From assembly GCA_021799915.1 (NCBI GenBank), contig JAJYZN010000013.1, positions 1 to 24,707 of the forward strand: a stretch of DNA of 24,707 nt. Direction: 5' to 3'. Below are positions 8,459 to 15,333 of this stretch, piece by piece. Source of the DNA: Actinomycetes bacterium (lineage in GTDB: Bacteria; Actinomycetota; Acidimicrobiia; Acidimicrobiales; RAAP-2). The first letter of the stretch is position 1, and every line of letters begins with the position of its first letter. Under the pieces are notes generated by a model that worked only from the letters and a program-made list of their open reading frames with translations, made no database searches and had not been told where the DNA came from. A program made the translations under genes and the position numbers.

Positions 8459-9997
8459 TCAGTCCCCCGCTCCCCGGGGCTTCACCCACGAGCTCGGATC
8501 GCCGCCCCACCGCTCGCCGAGAAGCTTGGCAACGACATCGCGGTCGCTGTACGCCTGGACTTCGACGCCGAGGTCCTGGGTGGTCTCGTGGCCCTTGCCG
8601 GCCACCAGCACCACGTCTCCGGGACGAGCCGACCCGAGCGTCCGCCATATCGCCGACGTGCGGTCGAGGTCGGTCAGGATCTCGGCACCTGGCGGCGCCC
8701 CCCGGGCCGAACCCTCGGCACCGGCCAGGATGGCGTCGACGATGACCGCAGGGTCCTCCCTGCGGGGATTGTCGGTCGTCACCATCACCGCGTCGGCCAG
8801 CCGAGCCGCCACCGCCCCCATGAGGGGACGCTTCTCGACGTCCCGTTCGCCGCCGCAGCCGAACACGACGTGCACCCGCCCGCGTTCGCCCGCCAGGCGA
8901 CGAGCGTCGAGAAGGGCTGCCTCCAGCCCGGCCGGCGTGTGGGCGAAGTCGACGAGCACGGTGAACGGCGGACCTTCGCCGCCGGCCAGAGCCACCGCTT
9001 CCAGGCGGCCCGGGACGGAAGCCGCCGCGCCGAGACCGGCGGCCACCACCGGCGGCTCCACCCCCAAGGCCACTGCCGCTTCTGCTGCGATGACGGAGTT
9101 CTGCACGCCGATGGCGCCGGTCATCGCCACCTCCACCCGCTGTGTCCTCCAGCGAAAGCACGATCGTCCGGCTTCGAGGCGTACGTCGGACGCGTCGTCG
9201 GATCGCACCGCCACCAGCGGGATCCGGGCGTCCTCCAGAAGGCGTCGTCCCCATTGGTCGTCGGCGTTGACCACTCCTCTGACCGCCCGCTCAGGGGTGA
9301 AGAGCGAAGCTTTGGCGTCGAAGTACGCCTCCATCGTCCCGTGGAAGTCGAGGTGCTCGTGGCTGAGGTTGGTGAACACGGCGACGTCGAAGTGCACTGC
9401 GTCGACGCGCGACTGCACGAGGGCGTGACTCGACACTTCCATGGCCACGGCCGGCACGAGACCCTCCGTCGCCCCACCCGCCACCTTACGTGCGTCCCGG
9501 ACCCCGGCCAGGATCCGCTGGAGCTCGGTGGACTCGGGAGTGGTGCGGGTCCCAGTGAGCGTGCCAACGACGGTGGTGGCGTGCCCGGCGTGCTCGAGCA
9601 CCGACGCCAGCAGGTGGGTCACGGTGGTCTTGCCGTTCGTGCCAGTCGTACCGGCCATGAGAAGCTGACGGGAAGGGAAGCCCCAGAACGCGGCGGCGAT
9701 CCGGGCCATGGCCGGCCGACCCCGCCCGGGTCCCACGATCGCCTGGGGCACCTTGTCGCCACCGTGCACGCCGGCGAGCTCCGCACTGGCGATCCGGCGC
9801 TCGCACACCAGGCCCACCGCGCCGCGAAGCAGTGCCTCGCGGGCGTGGCGATGACCGTCGGTTCCGGACCCGGGAATGCAGCAGAACAGGTCCCCGGCAA
9901 CCACCCGGCGGCTGTCGTGCTCCACGCCCTGGACGTCGGCCGAAGCGAGGTCCCCCGCCGTCTCGAGCAGGTCGACGTCGTCGAGCAGGAGGTTCAT
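8459..9997 (-). CDS. murE: UDP-MurNAc-tripeptide synthetase MurE (meso-DAP type)
   Basis: MurE adds the third peptide residue to UDP-MurNAc-L-Ala-D-Glu. The 512-residue protein has the P-loop GTTGTNGKTT (about 116-125), MEVSSHAL, TNLSHEHLDFHGTMEAYFDAKASLF with the lysine that is carbamylated in the family, FAHTPAGLEAAL, and FGCGGERDVEKRPLMG. The motif DNPR (409-412) marks meso-diaminopimelate as substrate. The start is ATG at 9995-9997 because MNLLLDDVDLLE aligns with normal MurE N-termini. The frame is open to a GTG at 10061-10063, which would add 22 unusual residues. The ATG has no ribosome binding site of its own but overlaps, as ATGA, the stop of an upstream mini-ORF, so coupled translation is likely. 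Confidence 0.95.
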   Translation of the reverse strand: MNLLLDDVDLLETAGDLASADVQGVEHDSRRVVAGDLFCCIPGSGTDGHRHAREALLRGAVGLVCERRIASAELAGVHGGDKVPQAIVGPGRGRPAMARIAAAFWGFPSRQLLMAGTTGTNGKTTVTHLLASVLEHAGHATTVVGTLTGTRTTPESTELQRILAGVRDARKVAGGATEGLVPAVAMEVSSHALVQSRVDAVHFDVAVFTNLSHEHLDFHGTMEAYFDAKASLFTPERAVRGVVNADDQWGRRLLEDARIPLVAVRSDDASDVRLEAGRSCFRWRTQRVEVAMTGAIGVQNSVIAAEAAVALGVEPPVVAAGLGAAASVPGRLEAVALAGGEGPPFTVLVDFAHTPAGLEAALLDARRLAGERGRVHVVFGCGGERDVEKRPLMGAVAARLADAVMVTTDNPRREDPAVIVDAILAGAEGSARGAPPGAEILTDLDRTSAIWRTLGSARPGDVVLVAGKGHETTQDLGVEVQAYSDRDVVAKLLGERWGGDPSSWVKPRGAGD

Positions 9998-10110
9998 CTG
10001 CACGGGAGGAAGGTTCGGGGCCGTGTGCTCGGTGCGGCCCATCCGCAGCCGTGGCCGGTCCACGCCGCCACGATGCTAGCCGCGGCCGCGGCCGGTCCGG
10101 TCGGGCTCAT
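9994..10110 (-). CDS. 38-codon mini-ORF coupling ftsI to murE
   Basis: This short frame reads MSPTGPAAAAASIVAAW and then a Gly/Cys/Trp- and Arg/Pro-rich second half. I recognise no family. Three features argue it is translated. Its ATG (10108-10110) overlaps the ftsI stop as ATGA. A strong GGGGAG ribosome binding site (10117-10122) lies six bases upstream. Its own stop overlaps the best murE ATG as ATGA (9994-9997). It could be a coupling peptide that delivers ribosomes to murE, which lacks a binding site. It could also be chance in GC-rich DNA if murE really starts at 10063. There is no run of a single amino acid as in attenuator peptides. Confidence 0.4.
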   Translation of the reverse strand: MSPTGPAAAAASIVAAWTGHGCGWAAPSTRPRTFLPCR

Positions 10111-12164
10111 TTGCCGCTCCCCGGCGGCGGTCCTGTCGCTCCGGTGATCTGCCCCTGCCCGGACACTGTGACGCCGGTGACCTGCGGCTGGCCCGGACCG
10201 GGCGCACCGGGTGTGGTGGGGATGTCGTAGTGGTGAAGGGCGTAGCTCATGACCTGTGCAAACACCGGCGCGGCCACCGACCCCCCGTAGATGGGAGTGG
10301 GGCGGTTCAGCACGACGATGGCCGACAGCACCGGGTTCCGGGCCGGGGCAAAGCCCACGAAGGTGGCCATGAAGGCACCCGGGATGTACCCGGCCTGCCC
10401 TGTCATCGGGATCTGGGCCGTCCCGGTCTTGCCGGCGACGATGTAGCCAGGGACGACGGCGTTCATTCCCGTCCCGTTGTCGACCACCTGCTCGTACATC
10501 TTTCGCATCTCTGTGGCTACCCAGCCCGGCATGACCCGCTGCGACGGCGACGGCTTGGTGGCGATGGCGTCGCCCTGGCCGTTCACCGTGGCTCGTACCA
10601 GGCGCGGCCGCACCAGCAGCCCGCCGTTGGCCACCGAGTTGTAGGCGTCGAGGATCTGTATCGGGGTGACGGCGTCGACCTGCCCGATGGGAAGCGAGAC
10701 GTAGTTGGTCGGTGACCACTGTGTGGCGCCGGCGATGATCCCGGCCTCCTCTCCGGGGAACCCGAGGCCGCTCAGCCGGCCGAACCCGAGCTTCCCCACC
10801 TGGGCCAGAAGGCGCTGCTCTCCCAGCTCCTGGGTGATCTCGGACGTGCCGACGTTCGAGGACTGGGCCAGGATCTGAGTGGCGGTCATCTGCATGGTGG
10901 GGTGAGGTGTGGCGTCGTGGAACAGGGCGCCGTCGAAGACGATCTGGTCGGGCACGGTGAAGGTCGAGCTGGGCTTGATCACGCCGTCGCCCAGGGCTGC
11001 CGAGAACGGCACGATCTTGAACACGGAACCGGGCTCGAAGACCATGGACACCGCCAGGTTCGACGGCGCCTGGGAGACGGCGTCTGTCGGTCCGATTGGC
11101 ACCACGGTCCCGGGCCGGGCCACCCCCTTCGAAACCGTCGGCACCGAGGCGGCCGCGGCTTTCCCCGGATTCGCGGCCAGACTGGCCATGGACAAGATGT
11201 CGCCGTTCCGCACGTCCATCACGATGGCCGTCCCGCTGACGGCTCCCGATGCCAGGATCTCCGCCGCCAGTGCCTGCTCGGTGGTGTACTGCAGCGGCTC
11301 GTCGAGCGTGAGCTCCACTCCGGTCCCGGGATGGGCCACCTTGTGCTCCGCCACGGGGGTCCCGGGCAGCACCACCCCTCCTGGGGACTCGAGGAGGGTC
11401 TCGCTCCCCGCCTGGCCGGCCAGCAGCTTGTTGTACTCGTACTCCAGGCCCGCTGCCCCCGACCCTGTGGCGTGCACCGCCCCCAGCACTGCGCCGGCCA
11501 AGCTCCCGTCGGGGTACTCACGGATCGAGCTGTCGACCATGGTGATGCCCGGGAACGCCAGTGTGGCGATCCGATTGGCCTTGGACATCGGGACGTTCTT
11601 GGCCAGGATCACGTAGCCGGAGTGCTCGTGCAGGAGCGCGGCCACAGAGCTTGCAGCCATACCGAGAAGCGGGGCCAGCGCCCGGGCCTCGGTCACGGGG
11701 TGCGCGACCTGAAAGTCGTCGGCGACGACCGTCTTGGTCGGCACCGACAGGGCCATGACTTCGCCGTTACGCGCGTAGATGGCACCCCTGAGTGCGGGGA
11801 TGGTCACCGGTTGGGTGAGCTCCTCCCCCGCCGCCTGCCGGTAGTGGCCGGACTCGACCACTTGGACGTCGATCAGTCGTCCGACGAACACCAGTACGAC
11901 GACGGCGAGGGCGAGGCGTACGAACCGAAGCCTCCGCCCGAAGAGGTCCTGACGGGATCGGACCGACCCGGGCTGGTGGCGGCCCGGTGGGCGCCGGGTC
12001 TGCGGGCGCCTGCGGTCGCGACCCCCGTCGAAACCGTGGCCAGGCCGGCGCCCGGTCCGGCGCGGGTGCCCGACCTCGGTGCCGGGTCGGCGCCTCGCCG
12101 CGGCCGGCGCGTCCACGGGCCGGGAGCGTCGCGGTGGTGCCGAGGACCCCGGAGGAATGCTCAC
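10107..12164 (-). CDS. ftsI: Septal transpeptidase FtsI (class B PBP)
   Basis: FtsI (PBP3/PbpB) cross-links septal peptidoglycan and works with FtsW. The 685-residue protein has an Arg/Pro-rich cytoplasmic tail of about 80 residues, one membrane helix (about 81-98), and a dimerisation domain with LRGAIYARNG (about 125-134). The transpeptidase domain has S380-V-F-K383 in EPGSVFK, S435-S-N437, and K579-T-G581 in AGKTGTAQ. Between ILSMASLA and NLAVSMVFEPGSVFK lies an Ala/Val/Pro-rich stretch (about 331-368) that looks longer than usual. A Pro/Gly-rich tail ends the protein and no PASTA domain is visible. The start is GTG at 12162-12164, overlapping the ftsL stop as GTGA. Confidence 0.95.
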   Translation of the reverse strand: MSIPPGSSAPPRRSRPVDAPAAARRRPGTEVGHPRRTGRRPGHGFDGGRDRRRPQTRRPPGRHQPGSVRSRQDLFGRRLRFVRLALAVVVLVFVGRLIDVQVVESGHYRQAAGEELTQPVTIPALRGAIYARNGEVMALSVPTKTVVADDFQVAHPVTEARALAPLLGMAASSVAALLHEHSGYVILAKNVPMSKANRIATLAFPGITMVDSSIREYPDGSLAGAVLGAVHATGSGAAGLEYEYNKLLAGQAGSETLLESPGGVVLPGTPVAEHKVAHPGTGVELTLDEPLQYTTEQALAAEILASGAVSGTAIVMDVRNGDILSMASLAANPGKAAAASVPTVSKGVARPGTVVPIGPTDAVSQAPSNLAVSMVFEPGSVFKIVPFSAALGDGVIKPSSTFTVPDQIVFDGALFHDATPHPTMQMTATQILAQSSNVGTSEITQELGEQRLLAQVGKLGFGRLSGLGFPGEEAGIIAGATQWSPTNYVSLPIGQVDAVTPIQILDAYNSVANGGLLVRPRLVRATVNGQGDAIATKPSPSQRVMPGWVATEMRKMYEQVVDNGTGMNAVVPGYIVAGKTGTAQIPMTGQAGYIPGAFMATFVGFAPARNPVLSAIVVLNRPTPIYGGSVAAPVFAQVMSYALHHYDIPTTPGAPGPGQPQVTGVTVSGQGQITGATGPPPGSGK

Positions 12165-12703
12165 CCGGCCGGCACCGGGACCGAAGCGGGTGTCGCCGGC
12201 GCGTAGGCCGGCACCGCTTGGGCCGATGTGTTGGCGGGCGCCGATGTCCCCGAAGGGGGCGTCGCCGCCACCGTCGGCGCCGGCAGAGGGGTGCTCAGCG
12301 AGACCGCCGGAACCTGGATGACCTGGACCGGCGACGTCATGTGGAGCTTCGCCTGGGCTTCGCCGACGATTCGTGTCGGTGCCTCCAGCATGGATACCGT
12401 CAAGACTTCCTGGCGCTGGAGGTTCTGGGCACCGGCAATAGCCGATTGGACGCCGGTCAGACGGATCTGCCCCTGGGCCAGGACCGCGTGTCCGGCCACC
12501 ACCGCCAGCAGGCTGGCGACCACCATCCCGAGGGCCATGATCAGCGGGAGGCGACGCGGGCGATCACGCCGGGCCGACCCGCGAACCTCTTTGGCATCGA
12601 CGACGCGGAGCGGCGGCCGGGCGGCCTGGACCGTACGGACCTGCTCGGTCCGGCGAAGGCGGCTTGGCGCCGACCGGCGTGCGGGGGCCGTCGTCGGGCT
12701 CAC
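12161..12703 (-). CDS. ftsL: FtsL-like septum formation protein
   Basis: The call rests on position between rsmH and ftsI, size and topology rather than on sequence similarity, since FtsL is poorly conserved. The 180-residue product has a basic cytoplasmic tail (1-52), one membrane helix (LPLIMALGMVVASLLAVVAGHAVL), and a short amphipathic stretch (AQGQIRLTGVQSAIAGAQNLQRQEV) that could form the coiled coil pairing with an FtsB/DivIC-type partner. The segment EAQAKLHMTSPVQVIQVPAV follows and resembles the post-coil FtsL motif. The protein ends in an Ala/Pro/Ser/Thr-rich tail of about 45 residues that would be extracytoplasmic. The start is GTG at 12701-12703, overlapping the rsmH stop as GTGA. 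The frame stays open upstream through rsmH but that part is a shadow. Confidence 0.85.
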   Translation of the reverse strand: MSPTTAPARRSAPSRLRRTEQVRTVQAARPPLRVVDAKEVRGSARRDRPRRLPLIMALGMVVASLLAVVAGHAVLAQGQIRLTGVQSAIAGAQNLQRQEVLTVSMLEAPTRIVGEAQAKLHMTSPVQVIQVPAVSLSTPLPAPTVAATPPSGTSAPANTSAQAVPAYAPATPASVPVPAG

Positions 12704-13707
12704 GGCGTGTCCACGATGCGCTCGATGGCCCGGAGGCGGGCGCTCTTGGCCCGCGGGTTGTCCCGCACTTCGTCGGCTGACGGCTGGTGCGAGCCGCGGA
12801 ACACGAGCCGGTGACGTACCTGAGCCCCGCAGACGCACGGGAAGCCGGGTGGGCAGACGCAACCACCGGTCGCCGCATCCGCCAGAGCGGCCTTGACCAG
12901 CCGATCTTCCCCCGAATGGTACGAGAGCACGACCAGCCTGCCCCCGGGAGCCAGCAACGAGAGTGCGTCGGGCAGCACCGCCCCGAGTTCCCCCGTCTCG
13001 TCGTTCACGGCGATCCTGATCGCCTGGAACACCCGGCTGGCCGGATGGCCCCTGCGTCGACCGGCCGCGGGCACGGCACCGGCCACGACCTCCGCCAGGT
13101 CGGCCGTGGTGAACAGGGGACGGGCCTCCACCACCGCCCGGGCGATCCGGCGGGCCAGTCGACCCTCCCCGTTGGACCGGAACAGCTCGGTGAGCTCGTC
13201 GACGCCGGCTCTGTTGACCAAGTCGAACGCGCCCGCGCCCGACTCGGGGTCCATGCGCATATCCAGGGGCCCTTCGCTCCGGTAGGAGAAGCCACGCTCG
13301 GGTCGATCGAGCTGCGGGGAGCTCACCCCCAGGTCCAGCAGCACTCCCGAGAGCCCGGGGTGAGCATCTGCGCCCCCGACCGGCTCGTGGGAGGGGCTTT
13401 CCAGCTCCGGCCAGGAGCCCGGACCCGACCGGAAGGCTTGTTCGACTTCGGTCTCCAGATCCGAGAACCTCGCCCGGCGGAGGGCGACCCGGCCCCCGAA
13501 CCGTCGCAGGCGGATCGACGCCGCCCTGACGGCCTCAGGATCCCGGTCCAGGCCCAGAACCCCGAGATGTGGGCACGCGTCGAGCATCGCGGCGGTGTGC
13601 CCCCCTCCGCCGACGGTCGCGTCCACCACGACACCCGGCGGAACCTCTTTCATGAGGTCCACCACCTCGTCCACCAGGACTGGTTGATGCGAGTACTCGT
13701 AGGCCAT
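12700..13707 (-). CDS. rsmH: 16S rRNA m4C1402 methyltransferase RsmH (MraW)
   Basis: RsmH methylates N4 of C1402 in 16S rRNA with S-adenosylmethionine. The 335-residue protein begins with the family's MAYEYSHQPVLVDEVV, followed by the SAM-binding VVDATVGGGGHTAAML (27-42), LDLGVSSPQLDRPERGFSYRSEGPLDMRMDP, VFQAIRIAVNDETGEL, VLSYHSGEDRLVK, and the C-terminal NPRAKSARLRAIERI. A 20-residue stretch about residues 93-112 (SGPGSWPELESPSHEPVGGA) looks like a small insertion. The start is ATG at 13705-13707 with GAGGGG just upstream. That binding site lies within a predicted long RNA stem, so initiation may be controlled. The frame is open far upstream but nothing there looks like RsmH. Confidence 0.97.
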   Translation of the reverse strand: MAYEYSHQPVLVDEVVDLMKEVPPGVVVDATVGGGGHTAAMLDACPHLGVLGLDRDPEAVRAASIRLRRFGGRVALRRARFSDLETEVEQAFRSGPGSWPELESPSHEPVGGADAHPGLSGVLLDLGVSSPQLDRPERGFSYRSEGPLDMRMDPESGAGAFDLVNRAGVDELTELFRSNGEGRLARRIARAVVEARPLFTTADLAEVVAGAVPAAGRRRGHPASRVFQAIRIAVNDETGELGAVLPDALSLLAPGGRLVVLSYHSGEDRLVKAALADAATGGCVCPPGFPCVCGAQVRHRLVFRGSHQPSADEVRDNPRAKSARLRAIERIVDTP

Positions 13708-13810
13708 CCGCAGCCCCTCGACTGGCGATGTGATCCCGGGAGAACCCGGTGGACCAGCGGGGAAGAGGGCGGAGGAAAGATCTTCCACCGCACCGGTCGA
13801 GGGGCTGCGC
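13708..13810 (-). ncRNA. Putative mraW RNA motif with RBS-sequestering stem
   Basis: In the minus-strand transcript a 14-bp uninterrupted stem can form between 13796-13809 (5' arm) and 13709-13722 (3' arm), continuing with two more pairs after one mismatch. The 3' arm contains the rsmH ribosome binding site GAGGGG. Nested inside is a 7-bp stem, CGGUGGA (13784-13790) with UCCACCG (13747-13753), whose enclosed segment carries CUUCCCC (13759-13765). CUUCCCC is the near-invariant loop of the mraW RNA motif, a structured RNA predicted upstream of mraW/rsmH in actinobacteria. The stems and loop are read directly; assignment to the known motif is from memory of its consensus; the regulatory role is inferred. 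It would control rsmH translation and, through coupling, ftsL and ftsI. Confidence 0.6.
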
Positions 13811-13843
13811 ATGGTCCAGTGGCCGCAGACCGTCCCAGGACGC

Positions 13844-13871
13844 CCCGGGGATCCGGCTTTGCCGGCCCGGG
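13844..13871 (-). other. GC-rich hairpin in mraZ-rsmH spacer
   Basis: CCCGGG (13844-13849) can pair with CCCGGG (13866-13871), and CCGGC (13853-13857) with GCCGG (13861-13865), leaving a 3-base loop and a 3-base bulge. This is a strong 11-bp stem about 55 bases after the mraZ stop. No T-run follows on the minus strand, so it is not a standard intrinsic terminator. It could pause transcription, stabilise the mRNA end or be part of a larger leader fold. Confidence 0.4.
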
Positions 13872-13925
13872 CCTGGTGCCGTGCGCGCCGCGTAGGAAGT
13901 GATCGATCCTCGCTTTCTCTCCTGG

Positions 13926-14342
13926 TCAGTCGTCCTCGTCCTGGAGGAACCACTGCTCCTCTGGGACGACCCGCGTCTCCCACACCGCAGGACTCCACAC
14001 CTCGACTCGGTCGATAGCACCGTGGATGAGCACTTCGTCCTCGAGGCCGGCGAAGGTCCGAAGGTGGATGGGTATGGGCATCCGCCCCTGACGGTCGATC
14101 TCCACCTCGTGCGAGTTGGCAGCCCACAGGCGAGCACGGTTGCGTTGGACCCGTCCGGTGCCGGCCTGTTCGAGCATCGCCGCCATCTGCAGCTCGAACT
14201 CCTCCGGCGTCCACAGCGCCAGGCAGCCCTCCCGGTTCTCGGCCAGGTACCCGCCCCGTTCGAACGGACCACGAAATTTGGCAGGGAGGATGACCCTCCC
14301 CTTGGTGTCGAGCGAGTGCTCGAACCTGCCGACGAACCGTGC
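13926..14342 (-). CDS. mraZ: Transcriptional regulator MraZ
   Basis: MraZ is a ring-forming AbrB-fold DNA-binding protein that represses its own dcw promoter. The 138-residue product has both half-repeats: FVGRFEHSLDTKGRVILPAKFR near the N-terminus and HEVEIDRQGRMPIPIHLRTFAGLEDEVLIHGAIDRVEVWSPAVWE in the second half. The usual DxKGR and DxxGR motifs are visible in each. The acidic C-terminus (EEQWFLQDEDD) is typical of variable MraZ tails. The start is GTG at 14340-14342, five bases after GGGAGA, giving the family's usual short N-terminus. A GTG at 14385-14387 is in frame but lacks a binding site and would lie only about 15 bases from the predicted transcription start. Confidence 0.95.
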   Translation of the reverse strand, partial: ARFVGRFEHSLDTKGRVILPAKFRGPFERGGYLAENREGCLALWTPEEFELQMAAMLEQAGTGRVQRNRARLWAANSHEVEIDRQGRMPIPIHLRTFAGLEDEVLIHGAIDRVEVWSPAVWETRVVPEEQWFLQDEDD

Positions 14343-14380
14343 CACTGGTCTCTCCCACGACGCTCCCTGGACCGCGTCCT

Positions 14381-14430
14381 CATCCACCCCTTTGCACCAC
14401 TTTTCGCCACCCTACTCCCTTATCTTCCAC
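14381..14430 (-). promoter_or_regulatory. Array of 10-bp-phased MraZ boxes
   Basis: The minus strand splits into five consecutive 10-base blocks that begin GTGG, AGGG, GTGG, GTGG and GGGG. Blocks three and four end in AAAA and CAAA. MraZ binds direct repeats with a TGG core spaced 10 bp apart, one per turn of DNA. The array overlaps the -10 box and the transcription start, as expected for autorepression. The second and fifth blocks are degenerate, so perhaps three sites are fully functional. Confidence 0.65.
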
Positions 14431-14437
14431 TGGTCAA
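14409..14437 (-). promoter_or_regulatory. SigA-like promoter for mraZ and the dcw cluster
   Basis: On the minus strand a -35 box TTGACC (14432-14437), a 17-base spacer and a -10 box TAGGGT (14409-14414) are present. Transcription would start near 14402, about 60 bases before the chosen mraZ start. The MraZ-box array overlaps the spacer, the -10 box and the start point. The layout of promoter within boxes matches the known mraZ control in other bacteria. Confidence 0.65.
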
Positions 14438-14583
14438 CAATTCTCCACCCCGCGGCGCGCTCCCGCCCCCATCAAGAGAGTGGAAATTGGAGAGGGGTGC
14501 GGCTCGAGGAGAGGCGGTTGTCCGGCGCGCGCCGACGGGACCCGAGCGGGAAGACGGCGCTCGCCGACCGGGACCCGGGCGGC
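14438..14583. other. Spacer between lipoate-ligase-like gene and mraZ promoter
   Basis: No gene is seen here. A 6-bp inverted repeat CGAGCG/CGCTCG (14543-14548 and 14558-14563) could form a hairpin downstream of the lipoate-ligase-like stop, but there is no T-run. The 9-base CGGGACCCG also occurs twice close to it, around 14536 and 14569. Whether upstream transcription stops here is not clear. Confidence 0.4.
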
Positions 14584-15333
14584 TCAGGCTTCGAGGGCCG
14601 TCGGTCGTCCCTCGATCGACCACGGGCGTCCGCGCGGTAGCTGGCGCCACAGCTCGTCCACCGAGAGCGGCGCAGGCGCCAGGTCGAAAAGCCCCGCAGC
14701 CACCGAGGAGAGCTCGCTCCTCATCACCTCACGCTCCCCGTCGGGCACCGAGAGCACATCCACCAAAGCACCCGGGTCCCAGTGCCGGTAGGCGCTGATC
14801 CGAAAGAGCGACCCCTCCCGAGACCGCCACTGAGCTACTCCGACCACCTTGCGACCACCGGCCAGGACCTCGCCGGGGCCCGTCCCGGCGAAGCACACCT
14901 GCTCGGACCACCGGTTCTGGATGATGGGGCCGGTGTGGACGGTCACATCCCGAACGCCTCGGGCCAGCAGGACCGCCGCCCACCATCTCCCGACCCACCC
15001 CGCCGCCGCCGCCACGTCGTGTTCCCAGAGGGGGTCGTCCTTCGGAAGCCACACGTCGACCCACACGTGGTCCCCGGGTCGGAGGAGGACCGCGCCACCG
15101 CCGGTGCGTCGCCTGACCACGGTGATCCCCGCCGCCACCGCTCGCGCCGCGTCGATGACCTGCGGCGATTGGGTGCTGCCGAGGACGACGGTCGGGGACG
15201 CCACCGCTCGATGGACCAGGACCCGCTCGCCTGCCTGGCGGAACCGCTCGACATCCGACCACGGTGCCGCTTCTGCGGGGGTCCGAGGCCGGTCGTGGGG
15301 GTTCAGGACGCCGCGGCCAGGAACGGCTCCCAC
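14584..15333 (-). CDS. Lipoate-protein ligase A-like (BPL/LPL domain) protein
   Basis: The protein of about 249 residues has the biotin/lipoate ligase fold signature: VVLGSTQSPQ near the start, VVRRRTGGGAVLLRPGDHVWVDVWLP, CFAGTGPGEVLAGGRKVVGVAQWRSREGSLFRISAY. The conserved arginine-glycine loop (RRRTGGGAV) and the lysine in GRKVVGVAQ correspond to ligand-binding and catalytic positions of LplA. It probably handles lipoate or octanoate on dehydrogenase subunits, but such solitary divergent copies can have other substrates. The start is uncertain: GTG at 15331-15333 overlaps the HNH gene by 31 bases with only a weak binding site; a CTG at 15304-15306 would give a CTGA overlap like the other junctions here. 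The frame is open further upstream within the HNH gene. Confidence 0.75.
   Translation of the reverse strand: MGAVPGRGVLNPHDRPRTPAEAAPWSDVERFRQAGERVLVHRAVASPTVVLGSTQSPQVIDAARAVAAGITVVRRRTGGGAVLLRPGDHVWVDVWLPKDDPLWEHDVAAAAGWVGRWWAAVLLARGVRDVTVHTGPIIQNRWSEQVCFAGTGPGEVLAGGRKVVGVAQWRSREGSLFRISAYRHWDPGALVDVLSVPDGEREVMRSELSSVAAGLFDLAPAPLSVDELWRQLPRGRPWSIEGRPTALEA

Noticed and set aside
13708..14358. Upstream extension of the rsmH frame through the spacer and mraZ
   Set aside because: RsmH similarity begins at the ATG at 13707, which has a binding site; the extension is an out-of-frame reading of mraZ and non-coding DNA.
14543..14563. Possible intrinsic terminator after the lipoate-ligase-like gene
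   Set aside because: The inverted repeat is only 6 bp with a 9-base loop and no T-run follows.
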